In this document: positions 34,084-45,960 of the stretch, one piece after another
How the letters are laid out: each line of letters begins with the position of its first letter
How positions within the stretch are numbered: the stretch's first letter is position 1
Position numbers and translations under genes: made by a program
Notes under the pieces: model-generated
Told to the model about the DNA's origin: nothing
What the model saw: only the letters and a program-made list of their open reading frames with translations
Database searches by the model: none
From: Cephalopachus bancanus
Lineage: Eukaryota; Chordata; Mammalia; Primates; Tarsiidae
Length of the DNA: 64,000 nucleotides
NCBI GenBank assembly: GCA_027257055.1
Contig: JAPVLO010000886.1
Location: 1 to 64,000 of the forward strand
Direction of reading: 5' to 3'

Positions 34084-35018
34084 TCTGAAGTCAGTTTCTC
34101 AATGTCTGCCTTCCCAGGAGTCTGGGAGAGACCCATATTCTTCTTTTGGTTTTTCTTCATTTGTGTTGATTTTTCTCTCATCTCTGGATGACTAAAGACC
34201 TTTGAGCTCTAATCTCCAGCCTCTCTCCTCTGTTTTTGTTGCAGACAGCTAGCCTGCTGCCTGGGAGTTCTGTGACTTGTCTGTTCGGTGTAGGGGAGGG
34301 GCTTTGTCTCTTGTTTAATGTCACCATGGGAACTGAGGTGGAGGCTCTGATAGGTGGGCGGGGCAATGCAAATCTGCCTTGAAAATGGTGGAGGTGGTAG
34401 TTTTACTCTCACTTTTAGGGATGCTCGTGTGGGTCTCTAGGCGGGACCAGATGCACAGCTGGGCGCTGAATCTGGGGTGCCACCAGCAGGCTGGGGTGGA
34501 GGAGAGGGTCGGGGGTTCTCTCCTCTGGAGCTGGAAGCCTCTGATCAGCACTTTACACAGCTCCCTTACACAAGCTTGCGGTCGCACGCTGAGTGCCTCA
34601 GCCAGGGTGGGACCAGGACTCCAGATCTCCAAAGCTCCAGAGGGCAGGTGGTGGCTCTGGATCCCTCACAGGGCACTTCCGTCAGAAATGGGAACGGTAT
34701 CTCTGAAGGGCTAGTGCCCAGAGCCTCCCTGGGTGACCGGTAGCTTGGTGCTGGGCACTGGTCGTGACGATGTAACCAGGGAGGGAGCTAGGATCTGGGA
34801 TTCGGGATTCCCCAGCCAACCAGATTTACATATAGTGGAGCAGCTGCTGTCGGGCCACAATATCTGGCCCTGCGTGGGACCAAAGGTCCCCGAGCCTTGT
34901 ACCAGTGCAGCTGGCATTGGGCAGGGGGTTGCAGGAAGAAAAGTAAGAGTCTTTTTGGGATCTCATGTTCAGAGAGTCTCACGGATCCACCTATGCCGTC
35001 ACCATCTTCAGGAGTCTC
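34084..35018 (-). promoter_or_regulatory. L1 B 5' UTR with internal promoter
   Basis: Counterpart of 8089-9049. The YY1-like core (complement ccatctt) lies at 35002-35008, again about a dozen bases inside the 5' end. GC-rich with several CpG. Promoter role inferred from the L1 family. Confidence 0.7.
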
Positions 35019-35038
35019 CCCAAGCTGTTTTGAAGTAA
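34379..35038 (+). other. Antisense frame in L1 B 5' UTR (ORF0-like position)
   Basis: Opposite the L1, one reading frame stays open over about 219 codons with a single TAG at 34712-34714 (open pieces 34379-34714 and 34733-35038). It starts M-K-M-V-E-V-V-V-L-L-S-L-L-G-M-L, a hydrophobic stretch like a signal anchor, and continues with the blocks seen in L1 A at 8163-8772. It runs past the L1 5' boundary into flanking DNA at its 3' end. Whether it was ever translated is unknown. Homology between two copies of one subfamily by itself does not show selection on the frame. Confidence 0.4.
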
Positions 35039-35530
35039 AGTTTGAAGTCTGGTAGTGTGATACCTCCTGCTTTGTTTTTTATTGTTGTTGTTGTTTTTTG
35101 CTGAGGATTGTTCTGGCTATTCTTGGTTGCTTGTGTTTCCATATGAATTCATGTATTGGTTTTTCTAGCTCTGAGAAGAATGCTGCTGGTAATTTGATGG
35201 GTATTGTAGATTGCCTTAGGTAGAATGAACATCTTTATAATGTTGATTCTTCCAATCCATGAGCATGGGATATTTTTCCATTTGTTTGTGTCATCCTTGA
35301 TTGCTCGGAGCAGTGTTTTGTAGTTTTCATTGTAGAGATCTTTCACATCTCCGGTTAGGATGATGCCAAGGTATTTCATTTTTTTTGTGGCTATTGTGAA
35401 TGGGACTGTGTTTTTTATTTGGGTTTCTGTTTGTTTATTATTGGTGTAAAGAAATGCTATTGTCTTTTGCACATTTATTTTATACCCTGAGACTTTGCCA
35501 AAGTCCTTTATCAGTGCAAGGAGGCTTGTA
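35019..35530 (-). mobile_element. Third L1 fragment, ORF2 middle part
   Basis: Antisense L1 ORF2 sequence corresponding to about 30467-30975 of L1 B ('gctgttttga', 'agtaaagtttgaagtctgg', 'ttctggctattcttggttg', down to 'gagactttgcc'). A deletion of about 15 bases lies right after the junction and another near 35205. It is in the same orientation as L1 B and abuts its 5' end. An open stretch, 35472-35149 minus, has [15 protein letters not shown] in common with ORF2. Confidence 0.9.
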
Positions 35531-36306
35531 TACGTTAAATGAATTATAAACTAAAAGAAGTTCAGCAACTATGTGTTCTACCTTAGTTTCTTATTTATGT
35601 CTGACATGTAAAAAAATTATATAATCTCACATTTGAATAAAAAGCCTATATCAAGCCTAAATTGAAGAAGATACGACAAGTTGATTTTTATCTTGGGGAA
35701 TAAAGTTGGACTTTTGATCCTAGAATTACAATCCTATAATTTAGACCTTTTCAATATAATTCTTTTTATAATTCTGCAAGCCTGGGGGTAGCTACTAGTT
35801 AACCCTTCTGCTTACTTATTTCATAGGTCCTTAATGTCCATTTACTCACCATTTGAAAAACATTACATATATTTTAGTCATAGCTTAATGTATCTGCTCT
35901 GCTTGTACATACAGTATGATATATACAGCTAATTGAATATGAAAATGTTTTCCTGGTACAATTAAGCTCTTCTGTTTTATTCATAGCTACAGATTTCTGC
36001 AAGCACTAAAATTGCATCTATGAAAAACATTTGACTCTAAAAACATGGACTAACTAATTACTTGGCAGTTTGAGGCAATATCATCCACAATCGGATTAAC
36101 TCCAGATTAAAAAAACTCAATAACGATTTAAAATAAAAATGTCACTTTTATTCTGTTCTGTGTGTTATGAAAGTGAAAGAAAAATAATTTTATAGAAATT
36201 GGAACAGTTTCTCTATGTTCGGATGACGTTATAATTTTATGATCATTTTGGTTACAGAATTTTTGAAAGGCCTATTTTCATTCATTTTACTTTTTATTTT
36301 AAAAAT
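35531..36306. other. No recognised feature
   Basis: A+T-rich DNA; nothing recognised. Confidence 0.45.
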
Positions 36307-36320
36307 ATAAATTTATTTAG

Positions 36321-36625
36321 GGCTGGGCTCAGTGGCTCAGCCTGTAATACTGCACTTTGGGGGGCCAAGGTGAGTGGATTGCTTGATCCCGCAGGTTCGA
36401 GACCCACCTGGGAAACTTGGCAAGACCTCATCTCTACAATAAATAAAAAATCAGATTTATTGTGGTAGCGCAGGTCTGTAATTCCAGATACTTGGAAGGC
36501 TGAGGGGGAAGGATCGCTGGAGTCCAGTGGGTTGAGGTTGCAGTGGCCGGGAGCATGCACTGCACTCTACTCTGGGGGACAGAGTGAAACTCCAACTCAA
36601 AAAATAATAATAATTAAATAAATAA
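36321..36625 (+). mobile_element. Alu-type dimeric SINE
   Basis: Full dimer with an A/TAA-rich tail, flanked by a perfect 14-bp duplication ataaatttatttag (36307-36320 and 36626-36639). More diverged than the CpG-rich copies. Confidence 0.96.
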
Positions 36626-36639
36626 ATAAATTTATTTAG

Positions 36640-37790
36640 ATATAATTTACATACAATACCATGTGCCAGTTTTTATTCTATAGTTCAACATGGTCAGAAA
36701 ATGTACACACTCTTGTAACCACTACCACAATCAAAGTGTGGAACATTTCCATCATATCAAATAATTCTTTTATGTCATTTTGTAGTCAATCTTTCTTTTT
36801 CTCTGTTTCAGCACCTGCTAATTTGTTTTCTGCTACTATAAGTTTGTTTTGTTTATTCTAGAAGTTCATATAAATGAAATTACACAATAATTAAAGATTT
36901 ATGATTTTATGATAGTTAAGGAACATATTCATTTTAAATTCAATAATATTTATAAAGAGAAATTACTGTTGTGATTTAGTAATAATAGCTGAGGATGTTT
37001 GACACTGTAAATTGCATTTTGTGGCAGTTTATGAAATTCTTGTACTAATACTCTATAACAAAGACTGAAAATTTCACATAAAATATGTATCTATTCAAGT
37101 TTCCAGACTGAGTGATATTTCAGTGTTCTGCTTTATGTTGAAGACTGTAGCATAAACACATTCCCTGTAAACAGCCAATTAGCACTTAAAGGTACAAAAG
37201 AATAAAAGTTATTTTGATAATGCCTATGTATGTTAATATAAGCAATTGGTATTAAAATTGAAAAATTTTCAGTATACTATGTATTCAAAGAAAAATGTTT
37301 ATATGTTATAAATTTTCAAAGGCTATACCATGCTTTAATTTATTTGATACAACATAGCTATTATCAAATGTACATTCTATCATAGAAGATATGGAGCAGA
37401 ATTACTAAGCATAAAATTTTTCAAGAATTAAGTTTAAACTGAGAAAGAAATATTCGATCTTAGTCTCAATATCTGTGGGTTTTTTCCTCACTAAATACAC
37501 TAAAGATAATCATGATTAATAATAAACATAATATGTATGTTTGTGCTTGTAAAATAAAGTCTCTCTTCAAAAAGCACCTATGATTTTCTTGTATTCAATG
37601 AATGTATTAAAATGTACTGACAATCATCAAAGTAAAGTTAAAATATTATGAAGCACTTCCATCATCTTTTGTAGTTAGAAACACATAATTATCTAAAGTA
37701 AAATAACTATTATTAAAATCTAGCTAATTCAACTTTTCCTTCTTAGGGCTAATAGCTTTTAGTCGTCAATTAGAAATTACTCAGGAACTC
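36640..37790. other. Unique-looking A+T-rich DNA
   Basis: Nothing recognised except short open frames without motif. Confidence 0.45.
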
Positions 37791-37798
37791 ATTTAAAG

Positions 37799-37960
37799 GT
37801 TCTTAATCCTGGCTTCACTTCAGAATCACTTGGGTAGCTTTTAGAAAATACTGATGTCCTGGCCCCACAGCCAGATGTTGTGATTTGTGGATATGGGTGT
37901 ACCTAGATACTCATATTTTTTAAAACTTCTTAGGTCATTAAGATGTGTATCTAAAGTCCA
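37799..37960 (+). mobile_element. MER5-like hAT MITE
   Basis: Starts with a degenerate 'ggttcttaatcctggc' followed by 'cttcagaatcacttgggtag', 'aaaatactgatg', 'cctggccccac', the standard MER5A order. Confidence 0.8.
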
Positions 37961-38124
37961 CCAATTGGACTAGATCTTTAGATCCCCTGAAGTTTTATGA
38001 TCCTAAGTTATGTTTCTGTTAGTTAGAAAAAATATCTTAATATTAAAAAAAAAAATTAGGAGGGAGCGAATCAGTACTTGGCACTTACCTTCACAACTAC
38101 TGCCTTTGTATCCACAAGAGGCAT

Positions 38125-38220
38125 CTTCAACTCTGACAGCACATTAAAATGTCTTGGAAGCATTAAAAGACACTGATGGTCATTCTAATATGCAGCCACA
38201 GTTGAGAATCCCAGATCTAG
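38125..38220 (+). mobile_element. MER5-like fragment, partial
   Basis: Resembles the 3' half of MER5-type elements ('cattctaatatgcagccac', 'gttgagaatccc'). Possibly part of the element at 37799 separated by an insertion or rearrangement. Confidence 0.55.
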
Positions 38221-38339
38221 TCACTAATACAAGCCCCAATGTTTTTGTGTGGGTGTGTGTCATATTGGAAGGTTTAGAGTAAAACCCAGAGAATGTAATT
38301 TTATATCCCCTACTCTTTAGATCTTTGTTGCTATAACGT

Positions 38340-38440
38340 TATAGGAAGTGTAATAGACAATTCAGAAGACTTGAATCTACTTGGGTTTTGACAATTAATT
38401 TAGCCTTTCTGAAATTCAATTTCTTCATTTCTTTAAGTCA
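38340..38440 (+). mobile_element. Possible MIR relic
   Basis: 'acttgaatctacttgggttttgac' followed by 'tagcctttctgaaattcaatttcttcat' fits the MIR core order, diverged. Confidence 0.5.
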
Positions 38441-38619
38441 GAAAGAAGAAATAATCTTGATGTGATAGAAAATCTGAAATATTTCCTAAAATGTTGTTGC
38501 AGTATTTGCTTATCAGATAATATTTTAGACTAATGTAGAAAATATTTAGTAGAAAGAAAACAATCTAAAATTTACCATGTCTTTTAGAAATAGTAAATAT
38601 GCATTAATGCCTCTCCAGA

Positions 38620-38760
38620 GCCACAATTCTTGTCCTGGGTCTGTCATGCGTCATGTCCTTAAACCATTCACTTAACCTCTGAACTTCTGTTTTGAGGATT
38701 AAAGAAATAACCTATTCTGCCTTCCTCGAGAGTTTGTTCTTAGCATTAAGTTCAATTACG
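38620..38760 (+). mobile_element. MIR relic
   Basis: 'cctgggtctgtcatgcgtcatgtcc', 'cacttaacctctgaacttctg', 'ttgaggattaaagaaataacc' match the MIR consensus order. Confidence 0.6.
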
Positions 38761-38826
38761 CATGAGAAAGTGTATTTATTTATCCATTTTAATATTATTA
38801 TCAAACAAAGCTTGAACATTCTAGAA

Positions 38827-39262
38827 CAGTAGTCCCCAAGCTTTTTGGTATCAGAACCCATTTCATGGAAGACAATTTTTCCATGACCTGGTGGGGGTGA
38901 AGGGGAGTATGCAGTTGAACCTCACTGCTAATGTTAATCTGTATTTGCAGATGCTCGCCAGTGCTAGCATTACCACCTCAGCTCCACCTCAGATCATCAG
39001 GCATTAGATTCTCACAAGGAGTGCACAACCTAGATCTCTCACATGTACAGTTTACAATAGGGTTCACACTCCTATGAGAATCAAAGCTGCCTCTGATCTG
39101 ACAGACAACAGAGCTCTGGTGGTAATGCGAATGATGGGAAGAGGCTGTAAATATAGATGAAGCTTTGCTTGTTCACCCACAGTTCATCTCCTGTTGTGCG
39201 GCCCAATTCCTAACAGGCCACAGACCTGTACTGGTTCATGACCCAGGGGTTGGGGTCTCCTG
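38827..39262 (+). mobile_element. MER1-like hAT non-autonomous element
   Basis: Begins cagtagtccccaagcttttt and ends 'ggggtctcctg', imperfect inverted ends. An 8-bp hAT-type duplication ttctagaa (38819-38826) / tgttagaa (39263-39270) matches at 6 of 8 positions. Internal blocks 'cacctcagatcatcaggc', 'attagattctcacaagg' and 'cctaacaggccacagacc' are those of the familiar mammalian MER1-group element. Confidence 0.9.
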
Positions 39263-39274
39263 TGTTAGAATTAT

Positions 39275-40655
39275 TGGTCTCTCTTTCCTTTTATCCAGAA
39301 GTCCAGAAGACCTTATCTGAATATTTACTTGGAAAAAAAAAACTTCTTAATTGTCTTAAAATTGCTGATAATTAACTCAATTACATAATGGATCCATTTA
39401 ATTTAGTATACGCCTGCACTGAAAAAGTGTAATCAGTAAAAAATAATGTAAGTTTACTATTCTTAGAAAAGTACATCGGACTCAATTTCATTTAATATCA
39501 TCCTTGTGATTATTCATATCAGTCATTCTCATAAAATAGAAATTGTTTTTCTAATGCTAATTAGTATAGTTGCTGCTTCAATCCTGACTGCTACTGCCAT
39601 GAATCCAATTTGGATTTTTTTCTAACATTTTAAACTTAATGATTACTTTAGTCACCATTTAAGACTATAAAATTGAGACTATAAAAGTCAAATTAAGACT
39701 ATACAGGTTTAAATCTCCATACTATCTTTAAAAATCAGTTTCTTTTTATACATATAGTTTAAAAAGTAAGCTTACAGTGTCTAAGAATGCTAACTGAAAG
39801 GCATAGAAATCAGAATATCATTAAGAAGTTTCTTATATACAGTCACACATGCCTAAAGACAATGATTTATACAATTTACAAAGCCCAGCTTGTTTTAAAT
39901 TTTCGAGTTTCAAATGTGCTTTGACTTTTTAAAATGTGGCCACTGATATGAGATAAAGATAAATTATCATAACTTGTTCAGAAATAACATTTAGGCCATA
40001 CATGAGTGATAATCTAAGAGATTGTCTCCTGTGATCAGCAAAGGTGGCAATATTCTTGAAGAAAAGTGTGTAATGTGCTTCTTTTACTTTGAGCCTATGC
40101 TAAAAATGACACTGACATTTCTCATTTCATATCCAATACAGTAAGTGGAAACTGGAAAGCCAACTGATAAATGGTGTGAGACTAAAATAGTATATTTTAC
40201 TGTTTCACCCACCTTACCTACTTTTCTTTTCTAAATATTTGCAAAACAGCTATACAGGAACCTGGAAGTTCCTGTACAAAATATAAAAATGCAGGACGTA
40301 TTTGAGATCAGAAGGCATCTGATTGTCATTCTTGGGGTCTAGAGGGTTCTGTTCTTTAGTGCAGTAGGAGTCTAAATGAGGCAAGTAACTTCATTAATGA
40401 TGGGACAGTTAATCAAGATGCTTCAAGAAAAGTGGGAGTGGTTTATTTAGTACTGAAAAACAGTTAAAGAACTAGAGTACCGGGAAGTTGTACATATTTT
40501 TTAATTGTAGCAGGTGAATGTGATGTGGGCCAATTCAGCCAAGGTAAAAACAGGTTATAAACTTGTATAGTTCGTTTATTATAGTTTATATATTATATTT
40601 TCCTATTTGAGTCATTTACACCTGTCCATTCAAAGTTGCTTTATTTCCATTAGAT
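39275..40655. other. Unique-looking A+T-rich DNA
   Basis: Nothing recognised. Confidence 0.45.
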
Positions 40656-40679
40656 ATGTTTCTGAAAACGTGATCTTAT

Positions 40680-40810
40680 AATAATCTGAATTAGAATTAC
40701 CTAGGGAGCATGTTTTAGAATAAAATGCTGATTCAGTGGTTTAAAAGTAAAATGCAGATTCAGGTAGTTTCTTCAAACATCTTGATAAACTGCCCGTAAA
40801 GAATTGAACT
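40680..40810 (+). repeat. Possible MER5-like relic
   Basis: 'gaattagaattacctaggga' and 'aaatgctgattcag' recall MER5 internal blocks but are short. Confidence 0.4.
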
Positions 40811-40814
40811 CCCT

Positions 40815-41980
40815 TGACCTACAACAAGAAACATCTACCTATTTTATTCCTTTTTGCCATGATATTACTTTGCATTAATCTCTTTCTTTGGCTATCAACA
40901 CTTGTAACACATCTCCTGTAATTAAATATATTTATAAAGCAAACTATGACATTGGGCATTGAAAAAGAACAAGAAAGATGGCAGTTTTTCTATATTCCGG
41001 CAAAATGAAGTTAAAATGAGGCCAGATTAAAAGATGCAATTTGGTTTCAAATAAATAGCGAAGCTTATGGCAGTAAAGTTTGACATTTTCAGAAAATGTA
41101 AGTTAATTTATTATGTCAGAAACTGATGAGGAAAAATATATCTCCATGTTTCCTATTATACACACTGATCTAGTTTTAAAAATATAGATTTATTAGTGTA
41201 TGTTTAATAATAGAATTTTTTAGTGTACTTTAGTCCTCATTCTAACTACCTGTAGATCTTTATGATATTTGAAAAAAAATTGTTCTATTTATTAACCTAT
41301 GACCACTCAATTTAGTTTATTGGAAAACATCTTTGTGCAAAACTGCAGTTATAGAGACATAAATCAGGGATAAATTTATTCCTGCAATAGATCTCCCATT
41401 TTATTCCTTAACAGTTATTTTTTTTCATATAATGTATTTTGAGAATTTTTCTTACCCAAAATTTAACTTCATTAGTAATGAATTATTTATTAATTTGAAA
41501 GGGTGTTAATTCTACCTAAAGGTATTACTTTACTTTCTGTATTTATAAAAATTACTTCTTTTTCCTTCTTTCTTGTGTTCCATTATTTCTGTATTCCTCT
41601 ATTTCTATTTTCCTTTATTAATATTATTAATATTATTTCATTATTCAAAATTCTATCTACCCTGGAATTAAAAGCAATCACAGATATGGAATTTACCACA
41701 TTAGCAGGCTTTCCAAATCTTACCTCTGTAGCTTCGCACTCAAAGGACACAGGTCTTGAGGGTAAAAACCAAATAAATAATCAAGCAAAACAAAGCTGCA
41801 CAATATTTGTATGAAGATACTTCCATTCTTGGTAATAAATGCACAGAGGAATTATATTCTTTTTCATGCAATCCTTGACTCTAGATTCACAGATATTTGA
41901 AATGCTTTTTATAGTTTGTGCCTAGGTTTCATAAAGGTCTAAACTGGAATTATGTAATAACCAGCCATGTTGTTTCTTAT
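40815..41980. other. Unique-looking A+T-rich DNA
   Basis: The open frame at 41503-41814 (103 codons) has a hydrophobic Phe/Ile-rich first half produced by T-rich DNA. I see no family motif and no splice context. Confidence 0.4.
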
Positions 41981-41984
41981 GTCA

Positions 41985-42145
41985 GTGAGTCTCAAACTTT
42001 TAGTGTTCAGAAAAATTACCTGAGATTCTTAATGGCATGCCGATTTTAAGACTTCACAACTTGAAACGGTATATTGGTAAGTCAGAGGTAAAGTTCAGAA
42101 AATTGCTTTCCCACCAGGTACCTCAGCACCTTTGGATGCAGGATG
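41985..42145 (+). repeat. Possible MER5-like relic
   Basis: Opens 'cagtgagtctcaaacttt' then 'aaaattacctgaga', similar in layout to MER5 elements. Right part not recognised. Confidence 0.45.
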
Positions 42146-42149
42146 CTCT

Positions 42150-43780
42150 TAGATTTAGCTTTGGGAACTAATTTAAGTTATGTCTACCTTGAGCAAATTC
42201 TTTTTGTGAGAATTCTACTTGAATGAACAAATCATATTTGTGCCACAATAAATAAACAGTGTGCTGAACTGAAACCAAGAAGCAGAATGAGTTTTCATAA
42301 AGTGACTCAGACTATGTATACTTTAATGACTTATTAAAAATTATTTGAGCAAACTTTACTTTGCTTCGTGGATTGAAATAGAATTTCTGTTACAGGATCC
42401 CTCTGCCTCTTCAAAAGAAAAATTTTGCAGATCCATGAAATGGACATGTAAAATTGAAAAAGTCTCTACCATATCTTTTATTTAATTTAATCCTCAAAAA
42501 AATTAAATGAGAGTGACTGTCACCTTCTCATTTCACCGATGGGGAAATTGAGTTTCAGTATGATCAATTTTCTCCAGATATGCCTTTAGTAAGAACAGAT
42601 CCATGCTTCAAATATATTCACTTTGGACCATGACCCTTTTTTTTCCCACTGCACTTGACACTAGTGTACAAAGACATTTAGAATAATAACCAGAGGTTGT
42701 AGGAAGGTGTGAGTGACTTATTGTTGGTATGCTGTGCCTTATTATGGAAATGAAGGAATAGTAAGACCAATGAAATTAATTCAGTTATAAGACATTCTTG
42801 CATCATCCTTGTGATTGCAACTATTTACCTGAATCAGCATAAGAGCACTAGAAAGACTTGGTGGTAAAAGATTAAGAGAAAGGAAGTCTGTGTAAAGAAA
42901 TATGTTAGCTGCTAGCCCAAACATTGTTCCAATTACAGCAAGATTGTGGTCCCCAAAAAAAGCATGCATCATTTCACTTGAATTCTTTTTCTAACATTTT
43001 GCATATCTCTGAGAGAAAACCAATGAGACACCACAGCAATTTTTCATAATAGTCATGATTCAATGAAGATGTGCCAAACTTGGAGATCATTCCTAGTCCA
43101 AGGTAGTGAAAAGCCTGTGTTTTTCACCCAGAAATGGAAGCAAAGGACTCAGTTGTAGTTTGTTCAGACATGTTTCTGGTAAGGTCTGTGATCAATTAAG
43201 CATTTTCTCTGTTGGATTTTACCAAGTAAGACTTTGATGCTCACAATGTGGAATAGATGTGCTAAAAGGGTTGGAAAGGGATCAGAATCATACAGGCATG
43301 ATTAAACCAAAAAGGACAAATAACTGAAACCCCATAGCTTTTGTGGGACTAAGGGTTGCACCATCAAATATGTAAATATCCTCAAGTTACATTATTGCAT
43401 TAAAACTCAAATTGAGTCTTTTTTTTTGGCTTTTGGCTTTTTTACTTCTTGCCAGCTAACACAATATTCTGAGCTGAATACATAAATACAATAAAATTGA
43501 CATCTGCCCAACTGGGTTCACTCAAAATTTCTAGATCCCCAGTTTTTTTATTTTCTGACACTAAAAATACACAAAAATCCTTTCCTTGTTCATTCACATG
43601 ATTTCTTAGTCACTATGTTAGACCTAGCATGATGGAAGTATATGTTAAAAATCATTTGGGAAGAATATACTAATCTGATAAGCAAAGTTCTTTTCACTTG
43701 AAATATTGGAAATAATTTTATAAAATTCCTTTTGAGTTGCAAAACACTGATGTTTAATGAACTTCGTCTTTCATTCTTTT
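42150..43780. other. Mostly unrecognised; short MIR-like core
   Basis: Only 42515-42560 ('tcatttcaccgatggggaaattgag') looks like an antisense MIR core. The rest is unrecognised A+T-rich DNA. Confidence 0.4.
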
Positions 43781-43783
43781 TTT

Positions 43784-44063
43784 GAGTCGGGTTCTCACTC
43801 TGCCTCCCAGGCTGAATTGCAGTGGCAGGATCACAGCCACCACAGCCTCGACCTGCTGGGTTCAGGGGATCCTTCCAACTCAGCCTTCTAAGAAGCTGGA
43901 ACTACAAGAGTGTGCCACCACAACTGGCTAATTTGTTGATTTTATTGTAAAGACAAGGTCTTGCCCTGTTGCCTAGGCTGATCTCAAACTCCAAGCCTTG
44001 GGCAATCCTCTCATCTTGGCCTCCCAAAGTGCTGGAATTACAAGCATGAACCACAGTGCTCTG
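43784..44063 (-). mobile_element. Older AluJ-like SINE
   Basis: Antisense dimer ('gttctcactctgcctcccag', 'cagcctcgacctgctggg', 'ggcctcccaaagtgctggaatt'). It lacks the lineage-specific hairpin sequence (reads ggcaggatcacagccaccac at that place) and has few CpG, so it probably predates the expansion of the younger subfamily. Confidence 0.9.
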
Positions 44064-44289
44064 TTTCTTTCTCTTTTTAAATATATCTTTTTGAACATAT
44101 CATTGGACCAAGAGGAAAAGTCAGCCCCACAATCATAGTAAACTGTACATAATCCATGCATGTTTTCTCGTAGCTTTTACATGATAACTGAAATATAGTA
44201 GGCCATCAGTGCATGAACAGAGGAAAACACAGTACAGTTGAAAAAACATGTGAACAGATGTAAAGAAATATTAATTCTAGTTTTAACTC

Positions 44290-44385
44290 TACTATTAAAT
44301 CACTATGTGGTTTATGTAAAATTGTTTCATTTCACAGACTTCAGTTTCCTTAACTGTAAAATTAGAATAGTTGACATCTTGAAAT
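44290..44385 (+). repeat. Possible MIR relic
   Basis: 'ttgtttcatttcacagacttcagtttcc' and 'taactgtaaaattagaatag' follow the MIR 3' core order. Flanks not recognised. Confidence 0.45.
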
Positions 44386-44525
44386 TTACGTCCCCCTAGC
44401 TCCAATATAAAACCATGTAATACTGAGAATATAATATTTAAAATGTTTGGATAAAAAATTTCTGATTGCTTCCATAGCACACCTTAATTCTGTTGACTGT
44501 TTATAGTAAATGTTTCTAAAAACAT

Positions 44526-44612
44526 GGAAGAAAGGAAGGGAGGAAGGAAAGAAGGGAGGGAGGAATGAAGTAAGGGACAGGGGAAGAAAGGAAGGAAAAA
44601 GAGAACAAAAAG
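44526..44612. repeat. GGAA-rich microsatellite
   Basis: Imperfect (GGAA/GGGA)n purine tract of about 85 bases on the + strand. Confidence 0.9.
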
Positions 44613-44614
44613 AG

Positions 44615-45870
44615 GCATCAAGCAAAAGTAAACTCATCACATAAATCTCACTTCAGTATATAGAGCATAAACTTCTACAAAGTAAGAAACATTGAGACAT
44701 TTTTGTAGTGGTTTCTTGAGTCAACTTAAACTAAAGTTCAAATCTAAATACTTCCAGTTTGGCAAGTTCAGGAAATAGCTTTGTTTTTGTTATTACTTTT
44801 GACCTCCCAAAACTTAAGCGAATATTTTCATAATTTGTTCATTATAGTAATAAAAATATTAAGTTATTATTTATGATCATATTTAAAAAGCCATATCTTG
44901 CATGCTTCAGTAGGAAAAACGAGTGCTTTTTAAATATTATTATTACTGTTAGCATTAGCACTATGGTTGTTCCTGGAAACAAAATAGAGTAGTGTTTCCT
45001 ATGAACTCAATAGATTGTTAAAATTATTTTGGCTTTCTGTACACTTTTTAAAAATTTTAATATTCTTATCTGTTATTTTAACAGAAACATATATATGTAT
45101 ATATATGTATTTCTATGCTTTTACCTGAATGTATTTTAATTTTGTAATAATTATAGTCATTTATGAATGAATTTGTCTCCTTATTTCCTGAAAATTGAAC
45201 TTCAGGATCTTTTTTAAATTTTAAAATGAAGATACTGGAAGACTTGGCATCTTTACAATATTTCAGTTTAAACATTCTAAAGGATCTGCTCACATTGCAA
45301 AATATTTGTAAAATGTTTTCTCTAATGAAATGAAATCTAAATAGAAAGGAAAGCTTAAATACTTCTTCATTTTTCTTGTCCATTTTTTATTTATACAGAG
45401 AATATATGTATTTCGGGGAACTTTTGCACTACTTTTTGAAATTCAGCATTTGATATGTGTATACAAGTGTGTTGATTTGGGTAAGTTTTCCTGAGATATG
45501 CTTATAATATTTGCAGGGAGTATGATCTTCAAGTTGTTTTAAGGGTGCTAATGAGTGATTCTTAGGAATCTTTGGCAGAATAAGGGCAGTTATAAAAATG
45601 AACAGCAACACTGTCTGTATAGAATAGTACCCCTCTCTCGATTAACAGTACTTTACATTAGCAGCAGACTATGCTAATTCTTCAGAGTTGTCTTAAGCCT
45701 TACTCATTTTTTTTCTAAGCCTACTTTCCAGGAATAGCATAAGAAAATGAACATTTTCAAGGTCGGTGAAAAATGAGATCGCATGGCTGCTTCATTGGTA
45801 TTGTCGTTCTGTAGTTTTGTGTGTTTATTTCTCCGGACAGCTTAGTCTGATTCTAGCTCTTTCATAATTG
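44615..45870. other. Unique-looking A+T-rich DNA
   Basis: Contains a short (TATATG)n stretch at about 45090-45110. Open frames at 45078-45383 and 45429-45611 (minus) have no motif. Confidence 0.45.
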
Positions 45871-45871
45871 A

Positions 45872-45872
<1 letters not shown>

Positions 45873-45919
<47 letters not shown>

Positions 45920-45960
45920 GCACACGCACACGCACACGCACACACACACATACACACACC
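45873..45960. repeat. (CA)n microsatellite
   Basis: A pure CA run of about 44 bases followed by CACACG/CACATA variants. Confidence 0.95.

Larger units (their letters stand above)
29085..35018 (-). mobile_element. L1 retrotransposon B, nearly full length, inactive
   Basis: Same subfamily and layout as L1 A but on the minus strand: 5' end about 35018, 5'UTR to 34084, ORF1 34083-33197, ORF2 33122-29308, 3'UTR to about 29095 with a T-rich (antisense tail) stretch at 29080-29100. The ORF2 span equals that of L1 A (3815 bp). The copies look highly similar by eye throughout. Both ORFs are broken. No clear target-site duplication was found, perhaps because the 5' side abuts another L1 fragment at 35019. 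Confidence 0.95.

Noticed and set aside
41503..41814. 103-codon hydrophobic frame that could look like a small membrane protein
   Set aside because: Hydrophobicity follows from T-rich DNA; no conserved residues, no exon signals.
44526..44612. Possible regulatory GGAA (ETS-type) array
   Set aside because: GGAA microsatellites can bind ETS fusion proteins, but nothing here shows function; it is treated as a simple repeat.
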